DNA from: Liopterus haemorrhoidalis
Taxonomy: Eukaryota; Arthropoda; Insecta; Coleoptera; Dytiscidae
Direction of reading: 5' to 3'
Length of the DNA: 64,000 nt
Assembly: GCA_963971575.1 (NCBI GenBank)
Contig: OZ020618.1
Span: 28,014,540-28,078,539, forward strand
Below the pieces are notes generated by a model. That model ran no database searches, was not told the DNA's origin, and saw only the letters and a list, made by a program, of their open reading frames with translations. The translations under genes were made by a program, and so were the position numbers. This document shows positions 20,776 through 32,961 of the stretch, piece after piece. Each line of letters starts with the position of its first letter. Positions within the stretch are counted from its first letter, which is position 1.

Positions 20776-22450
20776 CCTACTGTTGATCAACATTGATATA
20801 TCTCACACAAATAAGGACTCATTTGAAGAGGGCACAATGCGAAATCGACTTTATCAAATTTTTTTCAAAATTGAGATATCACGTGATTATCATTTCTTAC
20901 CTTGAAAGCTATTCAGAAACGTGAAAAATCAACGATATTCCTTTATAAAGTCACATCGAATTGTGCAAGACAAAACAGATCTAACTTTATCCACAAGCGA
21001 GTCTGGCGAAAATCATTTCATTCCATCTCAGCCAATCACATCACTCCTTTAATTTCTCTATTTGCGCAGGTTACAAACACATGTAGATAAATACAAGTTG
21101 ACAATAACAAGTTATAACACATACAAAACTGCCGTAACAATTAATGGATTTTTTCCCATTTAATTTTATTTTTATCTTTAATAAAATTTTATGCCACGAC
21201 CTTTGCATCAAATTTTTAATTTTGCTTTTATTATATTGTTTTTAAGAAATGAGATTGGAAGCAATTTGCTGCAAAACCAACTATATCCAGTCAAATCTCA
21301 GCAAAACCAACTTTATTCAGACAAGTCTCAGCAGAACCAACTTTTTCCAAACAAAAAAGTGAATTTTCTCACAAACTATTAAATTTTCGATGTGGGCGCC
21401 AGGATTTTGTCTTGGGGAGGGCCGACTGAAATTTCGAGGGCACGCGGGCCGCATACGGCCTTAACCTCATCTTTTGAGGCCCCGGACGCGGTAAGCAAAA
21501 TCACTTTAAAAATATATTTAAAAATGTAAAATATACTCTTTTCCCCTTTTCTGTTTATAAAAAAATTTCAAGAAATCCTTCGAGATATTTAAAGTTCCGT
21601 CACTGCTTATCATTTTGTATGTAAAATAGACTGCTACCCAAATCAGTTCGACACCCCTGCTGTTGGATATTGATGATTATATCAAATAATAATTCCATTA
21701 TTTGTTGATAAAAAAATGTAATTGTTAATCCATGTACCAAAAAGTTTCACTTGATTTTTTCTTCGATAAATACATATTTATTTATATTTTTCGCGGGATA
21801 TATTTTTGAAGTCTCAATATTTCTCTTACTTATGTTCAGTTCTCTAAATCAGCCGCATGGCCACAATTTGTACCGAACGAACAGACTCACATGATGGAGT
21901 AAGGATTTCTTGATTATACCTACGAAAACCTAAAAATAACATGTAAATATGCAGTTTCTGTTAATTTCAACACTAATCATAATAAAATATAGCTTATTAT
22001 TATTGTAAAATACATAAGTTATTTTGCTGTACGATTATGATAAATTTGTTAAATTTTCATTTCATTGGACCTTCAGATGGGGCTTGTGCCCCCCCGCTTC
22101 TGAATACGCCACTGTAGTTCAGTACAACTTATATCAGTCCTTTTTGGGTCTAAAACATCATAATTTCAAAAATACCTAAGAAGATATTGATATTCACATT
22201 TATCTACAAAATAAAACCAAATACCGATTTTAAGAGCGCGATTGTCTCCAAAACTACTCTCTTTATTATATTTCTACTATTTCTACTTTATTTCACGTTT
22301 GAGGTGTCATTTTAAAATTACATATTGAAGGTTATACCGAAGTCAGATTTCCACTTTATCTTATCTGAATCGAGTAATTAGTTGTTTAAAACAGTTTTGT
22401 CATTTGACTGGGCGAATATTTTAGTCGATGTGTCATGGGGAAAAAGGATC
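20776..22450. other. Non-coding stretch with TE scraps
   Basis: GC-rich scraps at 21393-21490 ('gggcgccaggattttgtc') and 22078-22120 resemble TE ends. A short ORF at 21191-21382 has a hydrophobic start and three imperfect 10-residue repeats (QNQLYPVKSQ, QNQLYSDKSQ, QNQLFPNKKV) encoded by 30-bp DNA repeats. It has no recognised homologue and is likely chance. Confidence 0.45.
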
Positions 22451-22454
22451 AACG

Positions 22455-22565
22455 CTCCCCTTCATATAATTCGTTGGAGCATATTTGGAAAGAGATGTAT
22501 TTTCACTTGAACAATAATTATGTCACTTTATCAAGAGTAGGCAATCTTAAAAAAATGTTTATTTA
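22455..22565 (+). pseudogene. Tc1-like transposase C-terminal scrap
   Basis: One frame reads YNSLEHIWKEMYFHLNNNY then VTLSRVGNLKK. It resembles the block around the last catalytic Glu of Tc1-like transposases (NPIEHIWKEM). Only this block is visible and no terminal repeats were found. Confidence 0.35.
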
Positions 22566-22794
22566 TACGAAAAAAAAAAAAAAAAAATGTCAATATTGTT
22601 AACAATGAAGTAATTTAAAAATGAACTATTGTTGTGGTTAACAAATTTTATCTTCAACTCGCTGCGTAGCGCCGTGTAATCTGCTGGTCCTGGGTGGGGC
22701 CCAAATATTGTTTTGGTTCACTTACATTACAAATTATAAAACCTTTTAAAATATACAAACACAATATACAGATAAAAGTACGTTATATCACCCA

Positions 22795-23925
22795 TCATAT
22801 TTGATATCTACTACTCTTTTATGAGTTTTGAAAAACCCTTAAAGTTTGGTCTGAATCGCTCTGTAAGAAATGGTAGTTTACTAAGGTTTACCCATTGCAG
22901 TTTTAAAAAATTAACTCTACCAATATCTCGAAAATTATTGCTACGATCAAGCTAAAATTTTATATCTAATACTCTTTTATGAGTTTTAAAAAACCCTTAA
23001 ATTTTGGACTCAAACGCTCTGTTAGAAATGGTAGTTTACGAAGGTACCATTGCAATTTTTAAAAATTTACTCTACTAATATCTCGAAAACTATTGCTACG
23101 ATCAAGATAAAATTTGAATAGTAATAGTCGTTAAATTGAAAAATAACTATGCTGAAGTGACCCGATTATTAATTTTCTAATGCCGGACATCTGTTCAAAC
23201 CCCTCCCCATTAATATAAAATTAAGTATATATTCGAACCGAAGGTTTTAATAATACTTAATTATTTGTATATATCCTTTTCAATATTGTTGTATATTTGG
23301 AATATTTCTTTGAAGGTTTCTGTGCTTAGTTGCGTTTGTTCGGATGCCCCCCCCCCCATCTTTCACTAACATCAGTTCTTTCTGTAGCATCCTTAATACC
23401 ACTATTTTGGCAAATAATTTTGATACCAAGTACCTTAATATCTTTCATAGGCACCATATTTTTGCGTCCATCGAAAAACATACAAAATCGTAATTCATGA
23501 TGTAACGTCGAAATATGTAAGTGGAACTAAATGGAATTTTTATTTTCTTGTCGTCATAAGCTCAATTTTTAACGATTGAATGAGGATTTTATTAAACAAA
23601 ATGGTCAAAAGCCTTATTCAATCGTTAAAAAATTAACTCAACCAATATCTCGAAAACTATAGCTTCGATCAAGCTAAAATTTGATATCTACTACTATTTT
23701 ATGAGTTTTAAAAAACCCTACAATTTAGGTCTCAATCACTCTGTAAGAAATGGTAGTTTACTAAGGTACCATTGCAGTTTTTAAAAATTAACTCGACCAA
23801 TATCTCGAAAACTATTGCTACGATCAAGCTAAAATTTTATATCTATTACTCTTTTATGAGTTTTAATAAACCCTTAAATTTTAGTCTTAATCACTCTGTT
23901 AGAAATGGTAGTTTACTATGGTACC
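22795..23925. repeat. Degenerate ~155-bp tandem repeats in two clusters
   Basis: A unit containing 'aatatctcgaaaactattgctacgatcaagc', 'tactcttttatgagtttt' and 'agaaatggtagtttac' is repeated with a period of about 153-155 bp. The clusters are 22795-23125 and 23630-23925, separated by about 500 bp of unrelated sequence. Units differ from each other by substitutions and small gaps. Confidence 0.7.
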
Positions 23926-24193
23926 TCTTTCATGTAATTTTATATTAATAGTGTCGACAGTAACATGCTCTCCTAAAATCAAATTAATTATCTTTCAAAA
24001 TAATTAATAAGAGACAAAACCATCCTTTGAGCACGGCTACTAAGAGCTTTGGGCATTTTTATTACAATTAAATTTAAAAAAAATAAAATATAACCTCACT
24101 GTTAATTGTAAGTACCTAAACGTCAACCTGACAAATAACGATTGAACAATCCAATTTTAAACTGACAACATTGGAAAAATCTACCAACATTAA
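23926..24193. other. Non-coding stretch
   Basis: AT-rich sequence between the tandem repeats and the LINE tail; nothing recognised. Confidence 0.5.
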
Positions 24194-24220
24194 ATAATAA
24201 TAATAATAATAATAATAATA
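24194..24220. repeat. (TAA)n microsatellite at a LINE 3' end
   Basis: Nine TAA units. On the minus strand they form an ATT-repeat tail directly after AATAAAGAT, consistent with the 3' tail of the LINE at 24221-25785. Confidence 0.8.
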
Positions 24221-25785
24221 TCTTTATTTTCGTCAATGATAATACATTATGGAATTGTCACAAGATTCTACTCGTAATACAAAGATAAAGTTTGATACAA
24301 TAAGTAAAGTTGAAAAAAAAATAATATAATAATTAAATGTACAAGTTAAGAAAGAAACAATTATTAATTACACATATAAAAATAAATAGTACATCCATAA
24401 TTACATTAACTTTGCTCTGTTAGTTTACACAACAATTACCACTTAGCTCTTCCAACACAAACATAAATATATCCTAGGATAATGGGTCATCAATGTACTC
24501 ATTAATAGAGTAATATGCTTTATTAACTGAAATCTCTTTTATTTTTCTTTTAAAGCTGTTTAAACCTAAACTCTTTAATTCTTCACTAAGATTATTAAAG
24601 AGCTTCGGACCCCAGTAACTAGTACTATTTTTGCTAGATTTAAGTCTGAGCTTAGGGATTTTTAGGTTGTTACCATACCTAGTTACAATCCTATCACCCG
24701 GATTTATTTTAATGAAGTTTAAGGCATGTTGTTTGACATAAATTAAGCAATAGTATATATATACATACAGGGGACAGTTAATATTTTTAATGTTTTAAAA
24801 TAAAGTCTGCAGGAAGACATGTTATTTAAATTGCATAAGATTCTTATGGCTTTCTTTTGCGCTATGAAAACATCTTTGGCGGAAGGGGATGCTCCCCATA
24901 ACAGAATGCCATAAGAAAGCTGGCTGTTAATGAGGGAATGATGCGCTACTATAGCTGTTTCTCTTGTTACTATTGGAGTAAGTTTCTTTAAAGCAAAGAG
25001 AGACTTTGAAACTTTACTTATTAGTGACACACAATGATTTTTCCACGATAATTTTGAGTCTATTGTTAGGCCTAAAAAACGGATCTCTTCATCAGATTCA
25101 TGGGTAATGCTTGCATGAAATTGAAAGTTTTTAATTTTTTCTGAGTTTAATTTCAGATAATTATTGCTAAACCAATTTTCTGCTTGTGCCAGTTCTAATT
25201 GGGAGGCTGATACTGCTGTATTTGTATTTAAGTTGGCATTTAAAATGGTAGTGTCATCGGCGAACATAATAGTTTTAGAATATTTTAATACATCGGGGAG
25301 GTCATTTATGTAAATTAGAAAAAGAATTGGTCCTAAAATTGAGCCTTGGGGAACTCCGGATTTTATTTCAAGAAAATTAGAGTGTTTTTTATTACCTTCA
25401 ACTAATTGCTATCTATTCTCAAGATAAGAATTGAAAAATTTGAGAGCTGTTCCTCTGATCTCTTAATTCTCTAATTTTTTTATTAATAAGTCGTGGTTAA
25501 CAATGTCAAACGCCTTACTAAGGTCACAGAACGTGGCACTAACATACTTTCCTTCCTCAAAATTTTTTAGAATAAAATTAACAAGGTCAATGCCTGCGAG
25601 AGTGGTGGATTTTTTTGGTATGAAACCGAACTGACAATCTGTAAATAAATTGTATTTATTGAAATAAGCCAGAAGCCTCGATTTAATAAATTTCTCAAAA
25701 TTTTTTGATAATACTGGCAGTAGGGAAATCGGCCTATAATTATTTACATCCTCCTTATCACCTTTTTTTTTATAAAAATAAATTT
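24221..25785 (-). pseudogene. CR1/Jockey-type LINE, 5'-truncated reverse transcriptase
   Basis: Read on the minus strand from about 25780: KKGDKEDVNNYRPISLLPVL, then FCDLSKAFDIVNHDLL, SGVPQGSILGPILFLIYIND and MFADDTTIL (FADD catalytic pair at about 25255). The C-terminal part IRFLGLTIDSKLSWKNHC...LINSQLSYGILLWG follows. After a stop at 24743 the tail continues with SYWGPKLFNNLSEELKSLG. RT motifs and a tail without RNase H fit the CR1/Jockey group. Frame changes and stops (for example near 25460) show it is inactive. The endonuclease domain is absent, as expected for 5' truncation. Confidence 0.75.
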
Positions 25786-26591
25786 ATATAATAAATAAAT
25801 GTACTAACTGAGTAATGGATTGATGTTGATTAAAACATATCATAACGTTGGTACTTAAATTAACCAAGTGTGACGTCATCTCATATTTATTGTGAATGGA
25901 GTTTATATTATAAAGACTTCTAAATCCTCTGCGGGTGCTCGGAACCGCGGATCTAATCGAATCATATAAAATATATGTTTCAAGCATACATACATACCTC
26001 CCAACCACTCGAAAAGACGCTCTTAAGGAACACATTTTCATTGTAATTGAATATGGGTTCACCTCATGAAAAAATGTTTGCTTCTAAGCCCCTCTCAAAT
26101 AAAATCCTGGGTGCGCCCTTGCATACATACATATATAAATGATAATTTGAGAAAATATCATTTATTTTTCTCATTTTCATTTTTAAATTAGGGCAGATGT
26201 ATGCATTATTTTACTTTCAAATATATGGTATTATCATTTAATCAGGATATGACTTAATTCTTTAGCAAATACAGAAGCTGAAATGGTAAACTGAACATAT
26301 ATTGAAAAATGTTGTATTCAAGGCGCAAGTTCTGAACAGCTAAAAGTCTTAAAAATATATTTCACTTGTTATGGTTGGGTTGTAATAAAAACTACATAAA
26401 AACTAATTTTCAGTTTCAAACTCATTATGTACTGGGTAAATATCATAATATATTGGATATTGGAATAACTATTGTTAGAAACCGGATTATTATTGTTTAA
26501 AAAGTATTGGTAGAAATATGAATTATTGTCAAAACGTAGAATTATTATGATTGAATATCGTTACGTAAGGCGATAATGTGTGACGCGTACT
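25786..26591. other. Non-coding stretch
   Basis: Includes 'aaaatcctgggtgcgccctt' at about 26100, the reverse of the GGCGCACCCAG-type TE word seen near 2860. No gene is recognised. Confidence 0.45.
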
Positions 26592-26825
26592 ATTTTTTTT
26601 TTTTTTTACTTCGGCCTATTTCTGCAACGATGCTAATCGCCGATGCCAGGGGGCGAGCTCCCTGGATGAGGGGTGAATGATTGTGAAAATGAGAGTAATG
26701 TAAACATATTATTCTCGTCCGAATAATATCACCAACGAAGGAGGCTCGAACCACCGACCACCCAGTCAGACTGTTTCTAACAGTCTAAAACCGCACGACT
26801 TAATGCGCTCAGCCACTCCGTTGGC
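26592..26825 (-). repeat. tRNA-derived SINE, copy 1
   Basis: On the minus strand it starts GCCAACGGAGTGGCTGAGCG and ends in an A tail (15 T's on the plus strand). TGGCTGAGCGC matches a polymerase III A box and GGTTCGAGCC a B box. The first seven bases (GCCAACG) pair with CGTTGGT about 85 bp later, preserving the tRNA acceptor stem. The wide A-B spacing fits a class II tRNA (Leu/Ser). It matches the copy at 31121-31355. A clean target duplication is not seen. Confidence 0.75.
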
Positions 26826-27948
26826 AAGGTGTCCTACTAATTAGTTTTCACTAATTAGATGATAAGATAATGAGCCGCTGGCTATTGTACTAGAAGGTTC
26901 ATTAATATCTTGATCGTGTGTCTGTGAACGTCAGTCGGTAGCATGTGTGCTGTAATGGAATGAATTAATAAAGTTATGATTATTGAACATTGTTTTTGTG
27001 TTTAATTGTTTAAATATCTAACACTATGTAACACACTTACAAGTTATTTATCTTAGTTTATTACAATTTTATGTTATTTTAAAATTTTATTAACTCGACG
27101 TAATATTTTTCCCAATTAATTTTTTATAGGGGGCCCCAAACAAGTTGTTGCCCCCGGGCGCGAATTTATAAATGACCGGTCCTGCCATAGCTCTCTCCCT
27201 TTTTATATGACTATAGCGATAATAGAGAAAATCATAATAGCATAATTAGTGTTTCTGATTTCTCGGCATTTTTCATTTCTCGAGAAATGAAAAATTAGAT
27301 TTCTCGAGAATTCTCGAGAAATCTCGAGAAAAATAATTATTATAATATATGTATCTTTTATTAATGTTGAAAATATTGTACAGGATTAAAACATGTTAAA
27401 ATTATAGTCAACTTTAAAGTACTAAAGTATTCATTTAAATAACATTAGAACAAATGGATAACGGGGCTTTAAAAATGTTTCCGAAAACGGCACATTAATT
27501 GAATTTAATAAATAATACACTAAATGAAAATAAAATATTGTAACAATAAATGCTAATTAGCTAAATATTATAAATCGCTTCTTATCTTTTGCCACAGTTG
27601 CGTTGCGGGAGACAGAAGACAAATTTTTTCAAAATTAAATTATAATCAGTGACTCACTAAACATTATATTTTTATTAAATAATTTTTTAAAAGCACAATG
27701 CATTTAACGTGACGTGAAAAAAATTACATTTCTCGAGAATTTTTTTTAATATTTCTACTTAATATTAAACATTTTGGATAGCATGTATCTGATTCACTTG
27801 GTGTAATCTTGATCTTGGTCAAAATATTACATGTTTTATCACATAAACTTATGTAGTTTGTACATCCGAGACGACTTCTTAACGCTTTTTTTTTTTTTTA
27901 TTTTTTTTATGTATAATCAATTGTATTTTGTTGATAAAGTGTTTGGAC
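26826..27948. other. Non-coding stretch with TTTCTCGAGAAA palindromes
   Basis: Between 27268 and 27330 the palindrome TTTCTCGAGAAA and half-copies recur four or more times, with another at about 27730. They probably mark the ends of a decayed TE (27220-27740, perhaps hAT), but no duplication was defined. A second TE-like patch, 'gggggccccaaacaagttg', lies at about 27130. Confidence 0.4.
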
Positions 27949-28216
27949 CAGGGCCGGCGCGAGGGTATTTGGCGCCCGTAGACAAGATTAAATTGAGCGC
28001 CCCTAGGTAGGGCGTAACTACCTTTTTTTCGAGCCCTGGGTAATAACTTCAAAACTTCAAGTGAAGACCTAAAAAAAAGATTATCTCACTTCTAAAATTA
28101 CATTTCAATAAATTACTTTTACATTCATTTGGCATTTGGCACCCTTTGAGTCCACGCCAGCGCCCCCCCTCGCAGCGACGCCCGCATGCCTTGCATGCCC
28201 GTTTCCGTTGGCCCTG
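27949..28216. mobile_element. hAT-type MITE
   Basis: The left end CAGGGCCGGCGCGAGGG and right end ...GTTGGCCCTG are inverted at the tips. The flanks are GTTTGGAC (27941-27948) and GTTTGTAC (28217-28224), an 8-bp duplication with one mismatch, as expected for hAT elements. It is 268 bp and non-coding. Confidence 0.7.
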
Positions 28217-28389
28217 GTTTGTACTCTCTATTTTTATAGTTTGGTGCCTAGTTTAAGTTCTATTATAGTTATCATAGTTTAAGATTAGGTACATAGTTTA
28301 AGTTTTTATCTTTTTTTCAGATTATCCCGAAGGCCTACCGACTAAAAACCATGTTAGCCTCTAAGTCCACAGAGGAACTATCCTATGGG

Positions 28390-29110
28390 ACTTAATTCTC
28401 AACTGACAGGCTAGTTCGGCCCCTCGGCAAGAGGCGTTCACCGTAGAGGCAGGGAATTGAAAACCATAGTACAGGCGAGGCGAGTGATATGTTCCGAGTG
28501 TGTGTATGTATCCGGTAGTGCTTCAGGGGCGCACACAAGAGTGTTGTTAACCAGCTTGACATGTAGTGCAGTGTCAGCATGGCCACCCCGGTTGCCGAGA
28601 ACTGATGTCCAAGGCATCGGGCGTCTAGAGGTTCTTCACAATTTCCAACTTACTACGCCCGAAGGTATAGGTGAAGGTGGTGTGGGACACGGACTAGCTT
28701 CATTCGATAGCCGCCGCTACGGCCACACACTTAGTTGGATTCAGCTGAATCCTTTGTCCTTGGATAACTGTGCCCTTGTATCTAGAGATGTAGTCAACCT
28801 AGCTCTTGGTCCTCCAGCAGCACTGTAGCGGACAATAGTCCGCTGAAGCGGTGCATGCGACGCACTCTCCTGGCCCAGTCGTACCACTATGACCTCTGGG
28901 AGTTAAGCTAAATGTTAGCTCGTCGCCCGTACGGTTGAATAATAGAGGGCTCAGCGGGTTTCCCTGCATCGCCCTCTCAGAATTCTACTCTGGCCTGGCC
29001 TACGCTAGCCCACGCTCCTGCAAGCGTGAGCATCCGGTGTGTTTGAATACAAACTCTATGGTGCCAATGTCAATCCTCATTATCCCCGATTCCCGAGTTA
29101 CCGAATTGTG
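28390..29110 (-). pseudogene. Degenerate LINE reverse transcriptase fragment
   Basis: The minus strand at 28931-28972 encodes MQGNPLSPLLFN, an RT block related to QGDPLSPLLFN. Upstream, a stretch with IRRVVDTV and downstream one with QLNPTKCVAVAAA sit in the expected relative order, in different frames. The region is unusually GC-rich for the window. The word MQGNPLSPLLFN and the ..LNPTKC.. block slightly favour an R2-like element, but the FADD block is not visible. Long plus-strand frames over this interval are shadows. Confidence 0.45.
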
Positions 29111-29402
29111 GGAGACTGTGTCGACAACCCTGCGGATGATTGAGGGAGTTCTGCAAAACTATTTAGTTTTGCCTACCTCTTTCCTGTCTTATGCGTGTCG
29201 CGTTCTTATTTCGTTCCATCTGCCACACACGAACAACGTATGTTCTGCAGTGAACGTGATTTGGTCGCCGTCTTGGCGTCCTTTTCTCCACCCGCCTCGA
29301 AGATCTCTATTCTTTCCATTGCCAGCAATCTTAGTGGAAACAATATCGGAGTGCACGGTTCCCAGCAATTGTAAGGGAGGTAACTTTTGTATTATTTCAT
29401 AA

Positions 29403-30404
29403 ATAAAATTTCATAAATAAATTCAGTATTATCATTCAATTTGAGTAAAATATTTAAAATGTTAAATGATAAAAAAATAATCTATTTCTTAGAAACGGCA
29501 TTCAAGATAAGGGTAGACTTGTTTATTATTGTAACTTGAGACTTTGTAAATGTAACGTGAAAAGGAAATAGTAAATTGTAATATTGAAAGACAACTCTGT
29601 TAATAAATTAGATTTGAAGTGTTAGAACCATATGGGAAAATCTTTTAATCTCGGTTTTAAAATAAATATTAATTGGTTATTTATCTGGGGAGATTATACA
29701 ATTTAATTTATGGATAGTAAATGTCATCTCGATTGACCGAGGTGTTAAATGACATTTAACAATTGAGCAATGCAAGCTATTCAGAGTAGTCGTGTTTTAA
29801 GAGTAGTTGATGCTAAACCATCATAACGTTAAGATGTTAAAGAAAGTTGATTTTAACCCGTCGTATGGTTAAGTCCATGTTTAAGAGTTGAGTCTAAAGA
29901 GAGAAGAGGTTAAGTCATGTTTTGGAGGTTTTTAAGAGACATGGGTTAGAGACATTTAGAGTGTTTGGGCGAGTCGAATTAAAGTTACATTGTTACTTTA
30001 TTCTTATAAATGTTAGTGTAGTGACCAGCTAAAAAGTGGAGAGACAATATTTAGAAATGTGTAGTGTTTAAATTAGAGTTTGGTGTAGTGCGCCTAGTGT
30101 GCGTGTGAATGTGTCTCTCTGGATTAAGACACAGTATAATTGTAAGTCTAGTGTAATCATGTAAATATTTAAACCATAATCGTTATTGAAGTAGATTATC
30201 TGAAATGTTGAGTTTAATTGAACAACCCTTAATCCTTCCAAGAATCATAGCAACCAGCTAGCGGACTAATAGGGGGGTTCAGACTTGATCCGCTCGCAAG
30301 TCTTGGAACCCATAATGTGAGGGAGACCTAAAGTTGAAGGGTATATAGAGTAAGTACAAATGAAATAAATAAATCAGCCAACCGTGACATTTCATATTTA
30401 TATA
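29403..30404. other. Non-coding stretch
   Basis: Sequence of mixed composition with GT-rich words (29950-30130) and 'ggggggttcagacttgatcc' at about 30270. It may belong to the flanking LINE relics, but no motif supports this. Confidence 0.4.
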
Positions 30405-30835
30405 TCATAGCCTCCCCACACAATACTCTTCTATTGGCCCAGCTAGGACTTCCGATGTTTGGCATGAGTCTGTGTAAGCTCCTCGTCCTCTTTTCAGCCT
30501 TAGCCACTGTGCTCTTCGCATGCTCCGCGAAGGAACCGTTTGAGACAAATGTCACACCCAGGTATCTGATGGAAGGCCTGGGCTTTATTATTTGGTCGGC
30601 CAACTTGAAAGTTATGCCTTTTTTTATCCGTTTTCTTTTCAGGATTACGGCCTCTGTACGTTTTCTGGAGACAGTTGGAGTTTCTGGGCCTCCAGCCAGG
30701 CACTAATCCTCCTGAGGTTCACATTCACAGCATACATCAGGTCTTCCTCGTCGTTTGCCGTCGTTGTCAGTGCCAGATCGTCAGCATAACCAATACACTT
30801 GTCCCCTTCAAGTGCAAGGTTCAGGACTGAACAAG
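30405..30835 (-). pseudogene. R1-type LINE reverse transcriptase fragment
   Basis: On the minus strand: KCIGYADDLALTTTANDEED (catalytic YADD, about 30790), then LRRISAWLEAQKLQLSPE, and after a frame change SIRYLGVTFVSNGSFAEHAK and LMPNIGSPSWANRRVL. This order (YADD, AW/L, YLGV, LMPNIG.P..RR) is characteristic of R1-type LINE polymerases. A frameshift lies near 30645 and neither endonuclease nor C-terminus is visible, so it is a short dead fragment. Confidence 0.65.
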
Positions 30836-31120
30836 TTTTTATCTTAGATATAATTCTTATTGTGTAAATAAAATGCAAATTAGTTAAAATTGTGAATTTT
30901 TCATTTGGGAGTACAAATCGTAGCAATATTAGAAGCAAGACTCGGCTTGCAGGAGATGAAATTAATTGTCCTGTATCATTTCATGCGTAAGTATTTTACT
31001 GAGTTTACGAGTTTATTAAGACTTTTACCAGTTGAAAGCTTTTTATTATATTAGTTATAGTCTAATATGTTTTCTAAAATATACAACAAAGTATACTTGC
31101 AGTATACACGTAAATCAAAT

Positions 31121-31355
31121 TATTTATTTATTTATTTTACATCGGCCTATTTCTGCAACGAGGCTAATCGCCGATGCCAAGGGGAGAGCTCCTACCCCTG
31201 GATGAGGGGTGAATGATTGTGAAATGGGAGTAATGTAAACATATTATTCTCGCCCGAATAATATCACCAACGGAGGAGAATCGAACCACCGACAGTCCAG
31301 ACTGTTTTCACCAGGCCAAACTGCACGACTTAATGCGCTCGGTCACTCTGTTGGC
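31121..31355 (-). repeat. tRNA-derived SINE, copy 2
   Basis: Same sequence as 26592-26825, but with a clear 16-bp target duplication, TACACGTAAATYAAAT (31105-31120 and 31356-31371, one mismatch). The minus-strand head reads GCCAACAGAGTGACCGAGCG (A-box region) and GGTTCGATTCTCC (B box). The 3' tail is an AAAT repeat. The body includes GAATAATATGTTTACATTAC, shared by both copies. Confidence 0.85.
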
Positions 31356-31558
31356 TACACGTAAATTAAATATAAAGGTGTTGTTGAAAATGTTTGTACA
31401 ATACACTCTTTTATTTTTAGTTTTTGTTGATGTACAACATTATTATAATTCTATTTCCCTACTCGTTTCCAGAAATAAGAACAAAAACCAAACATAATGC
31501 CGATATTACATGGATATAAGCTAATGTTTCGACCAAGTCAAATATGGCGGCTGCCTGA

Positions 31559-31622
31559 TTCCCCGCCGAACTCTGCCACACTTACCCGTTTCCCCTGCCG
31601 CACTCTGCTACACTTAACTCGT
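31559..31622. repeat. Two-unit ~32-bp tandem repeat
   Basis: 'ttccccgccgaactctgccac...' and 'ttcccctgccgcactctgctac...' are adjacent imperfect copies; GC-rich relative to surroundings. Confidence 0.6.
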
Positions 31623-31686
31623 CTATAAACCTTGTTTATAGTATTTCCAAAATGAAATGGAGACTTTCACTTGCTGATTCCAATAA

Positions 31687-32272
31687 TGACTAGAACTTTA
31701 AGATCGGATGTTAAAGTGAATGTATCTTTAAACGCTAATGTGAAACCGTATGGCCTCGTCTAAATACAAGCGATGTTTAAGACAGAGATCTGCGTCTTAA
31801 ACATCGTCCGCATTGCCAACTTAAATTCTATTATGAAAAAATACTCCTTGAATTTGTGCTGTCAACATTTTATATTATCATAAACAAGAATACTATATTA
31901 TATCGACGTTATAAGAAGTTTATACTTATTGTTATAATAAAATTATTTATTTTAATAATGTGTTTAATAAAATACAGAGCTACAATAATTGTGATAAAAT
32001 GTATCGACTTACATGTTAATACAGGTGTAATATATTCTTTATTGTAGTGTCTTTATTGTAGAATGAAATGAAATATCCATATTTTTTATAATAATTCAAA
32101 ATGTGCGTCTGCGCAGACAGTTCAAAACTGGTAATTTCATGACGGTAACTTAAGAACAAAATTACTGTAGCTGATGACAGCACCAGAGATTAAAACATCA
32201 AGTGTGAAAGCATACCGATGTTAAACATCGGTGAACTTTAAGTTCACTCGTCTTAAAGTTCTAGTGTGAAAA
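31687..32272. mobile_element. Possible MITE inside the Tc1-like element
   Basis: Bounded by the inverted words ACTAGAACTTTAAG and CTTAAAGTTCTAGT. Internal self-complementary words (GATGTTTAAGAC / GTCTTAAACATC; CCGATGTTAAACATCGG) give strong folding potential. The target duplication is not clear. Confidence 0.35.
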
Positions 32273-32579
32273 GGGTATAAGTTTATAGTTCTGTTAATAG
32301 TAGTGGACAGGACCGTAATAATTATTTAAAATAAACGTGTTTTCTTATATGCTATTTAGAATGAACTGTATACTTACATGACATTCGTTCACATTTTTAT
32401 CATGCTTAGGACTGGCTATATTTGAATTATAAATATAGACATATTTAAAAATCGTTTTGTTTTAAAGTCTATATTAAATTCTTCAAATTTGCACAAACAA
32501 AAATCATTCTTTTTGTGAACTTGTCAATTTATGGTAATGTAAAATTAATAAAATATTAATTATTATCACTATTATCATT

Positions 32580-32961
32580 GTTTATATCACTATCAGACTT
32601 TGTGTCACTACCACTGTCATTTAAATTAATAATTGGTGAAGATTTTTTGGTGGATTTATAAAAAAAAAATGTTTCAATTGTCTTTACATGTCCACAAATC
32701 ACTACTTATTGTACTTGTTTCGTCTTTAATTAATTGTACTACAGTGTCACTTTCTGTCGGTGTTGTATTTTTCCGGCGCACATTACCTTTTAATTGGCTC
32801 CATATTAGTTTTATAGGGTTTAAAAGATAATAATATGGCGGTAGCCTTAAAATAGTAGCCACGTCCACATTTTCGCACTCCAAATCACCTTGCACAGATT
32901 CACTATTTTCACTACAGAAATAAGAAATTTCTGCAAAATCAAATGGTCGCCAAAGAGCCAT
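32580..32961 (-). pseudogene. Tc1-like (DDE_3) transposase C-terminus, catalytic Glu changed
   Basis: The minus-strand frame from 32961 contains ILRLPPYYYLLNPIKLIWSQ, then LKGNVRRKN. This is the last catalytic block of a Tc1-like transposase (LPPYH..LNPIELIW). The Glu expected after NPI is Lys here, so the protein would be inactive even if full length. After a frame change near 32674 it continues through CVEHVKTIE-like sequence to an acidic SDSDIN tail, which is common in this group. The N-terminal two thirds are not recognisable. Confidence 0.6.

Noticed and set aside
21191..21382. Small secreted repeat protein with three 10-residue repeats
   Set aside because: It arises from a 30-bp DNA repeat, has no recognised relative, and lacks promoter or splice support; noted only in the surrounding stretch.
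28457..29402. Plus-strand frames of 123 and 155 residues in a GC-rich region
   Set aside because: The minus strand carries the MQGNPLSPLLFN RT block. The plus frames have no recognisable motif and are best explained as shadows of a decayed LINE.
29403..30404. LTR retrotransposon remnant
   Set aside because: No TG...CA ends, paired LTRs, primer-binding site or polypurine tract could be found.
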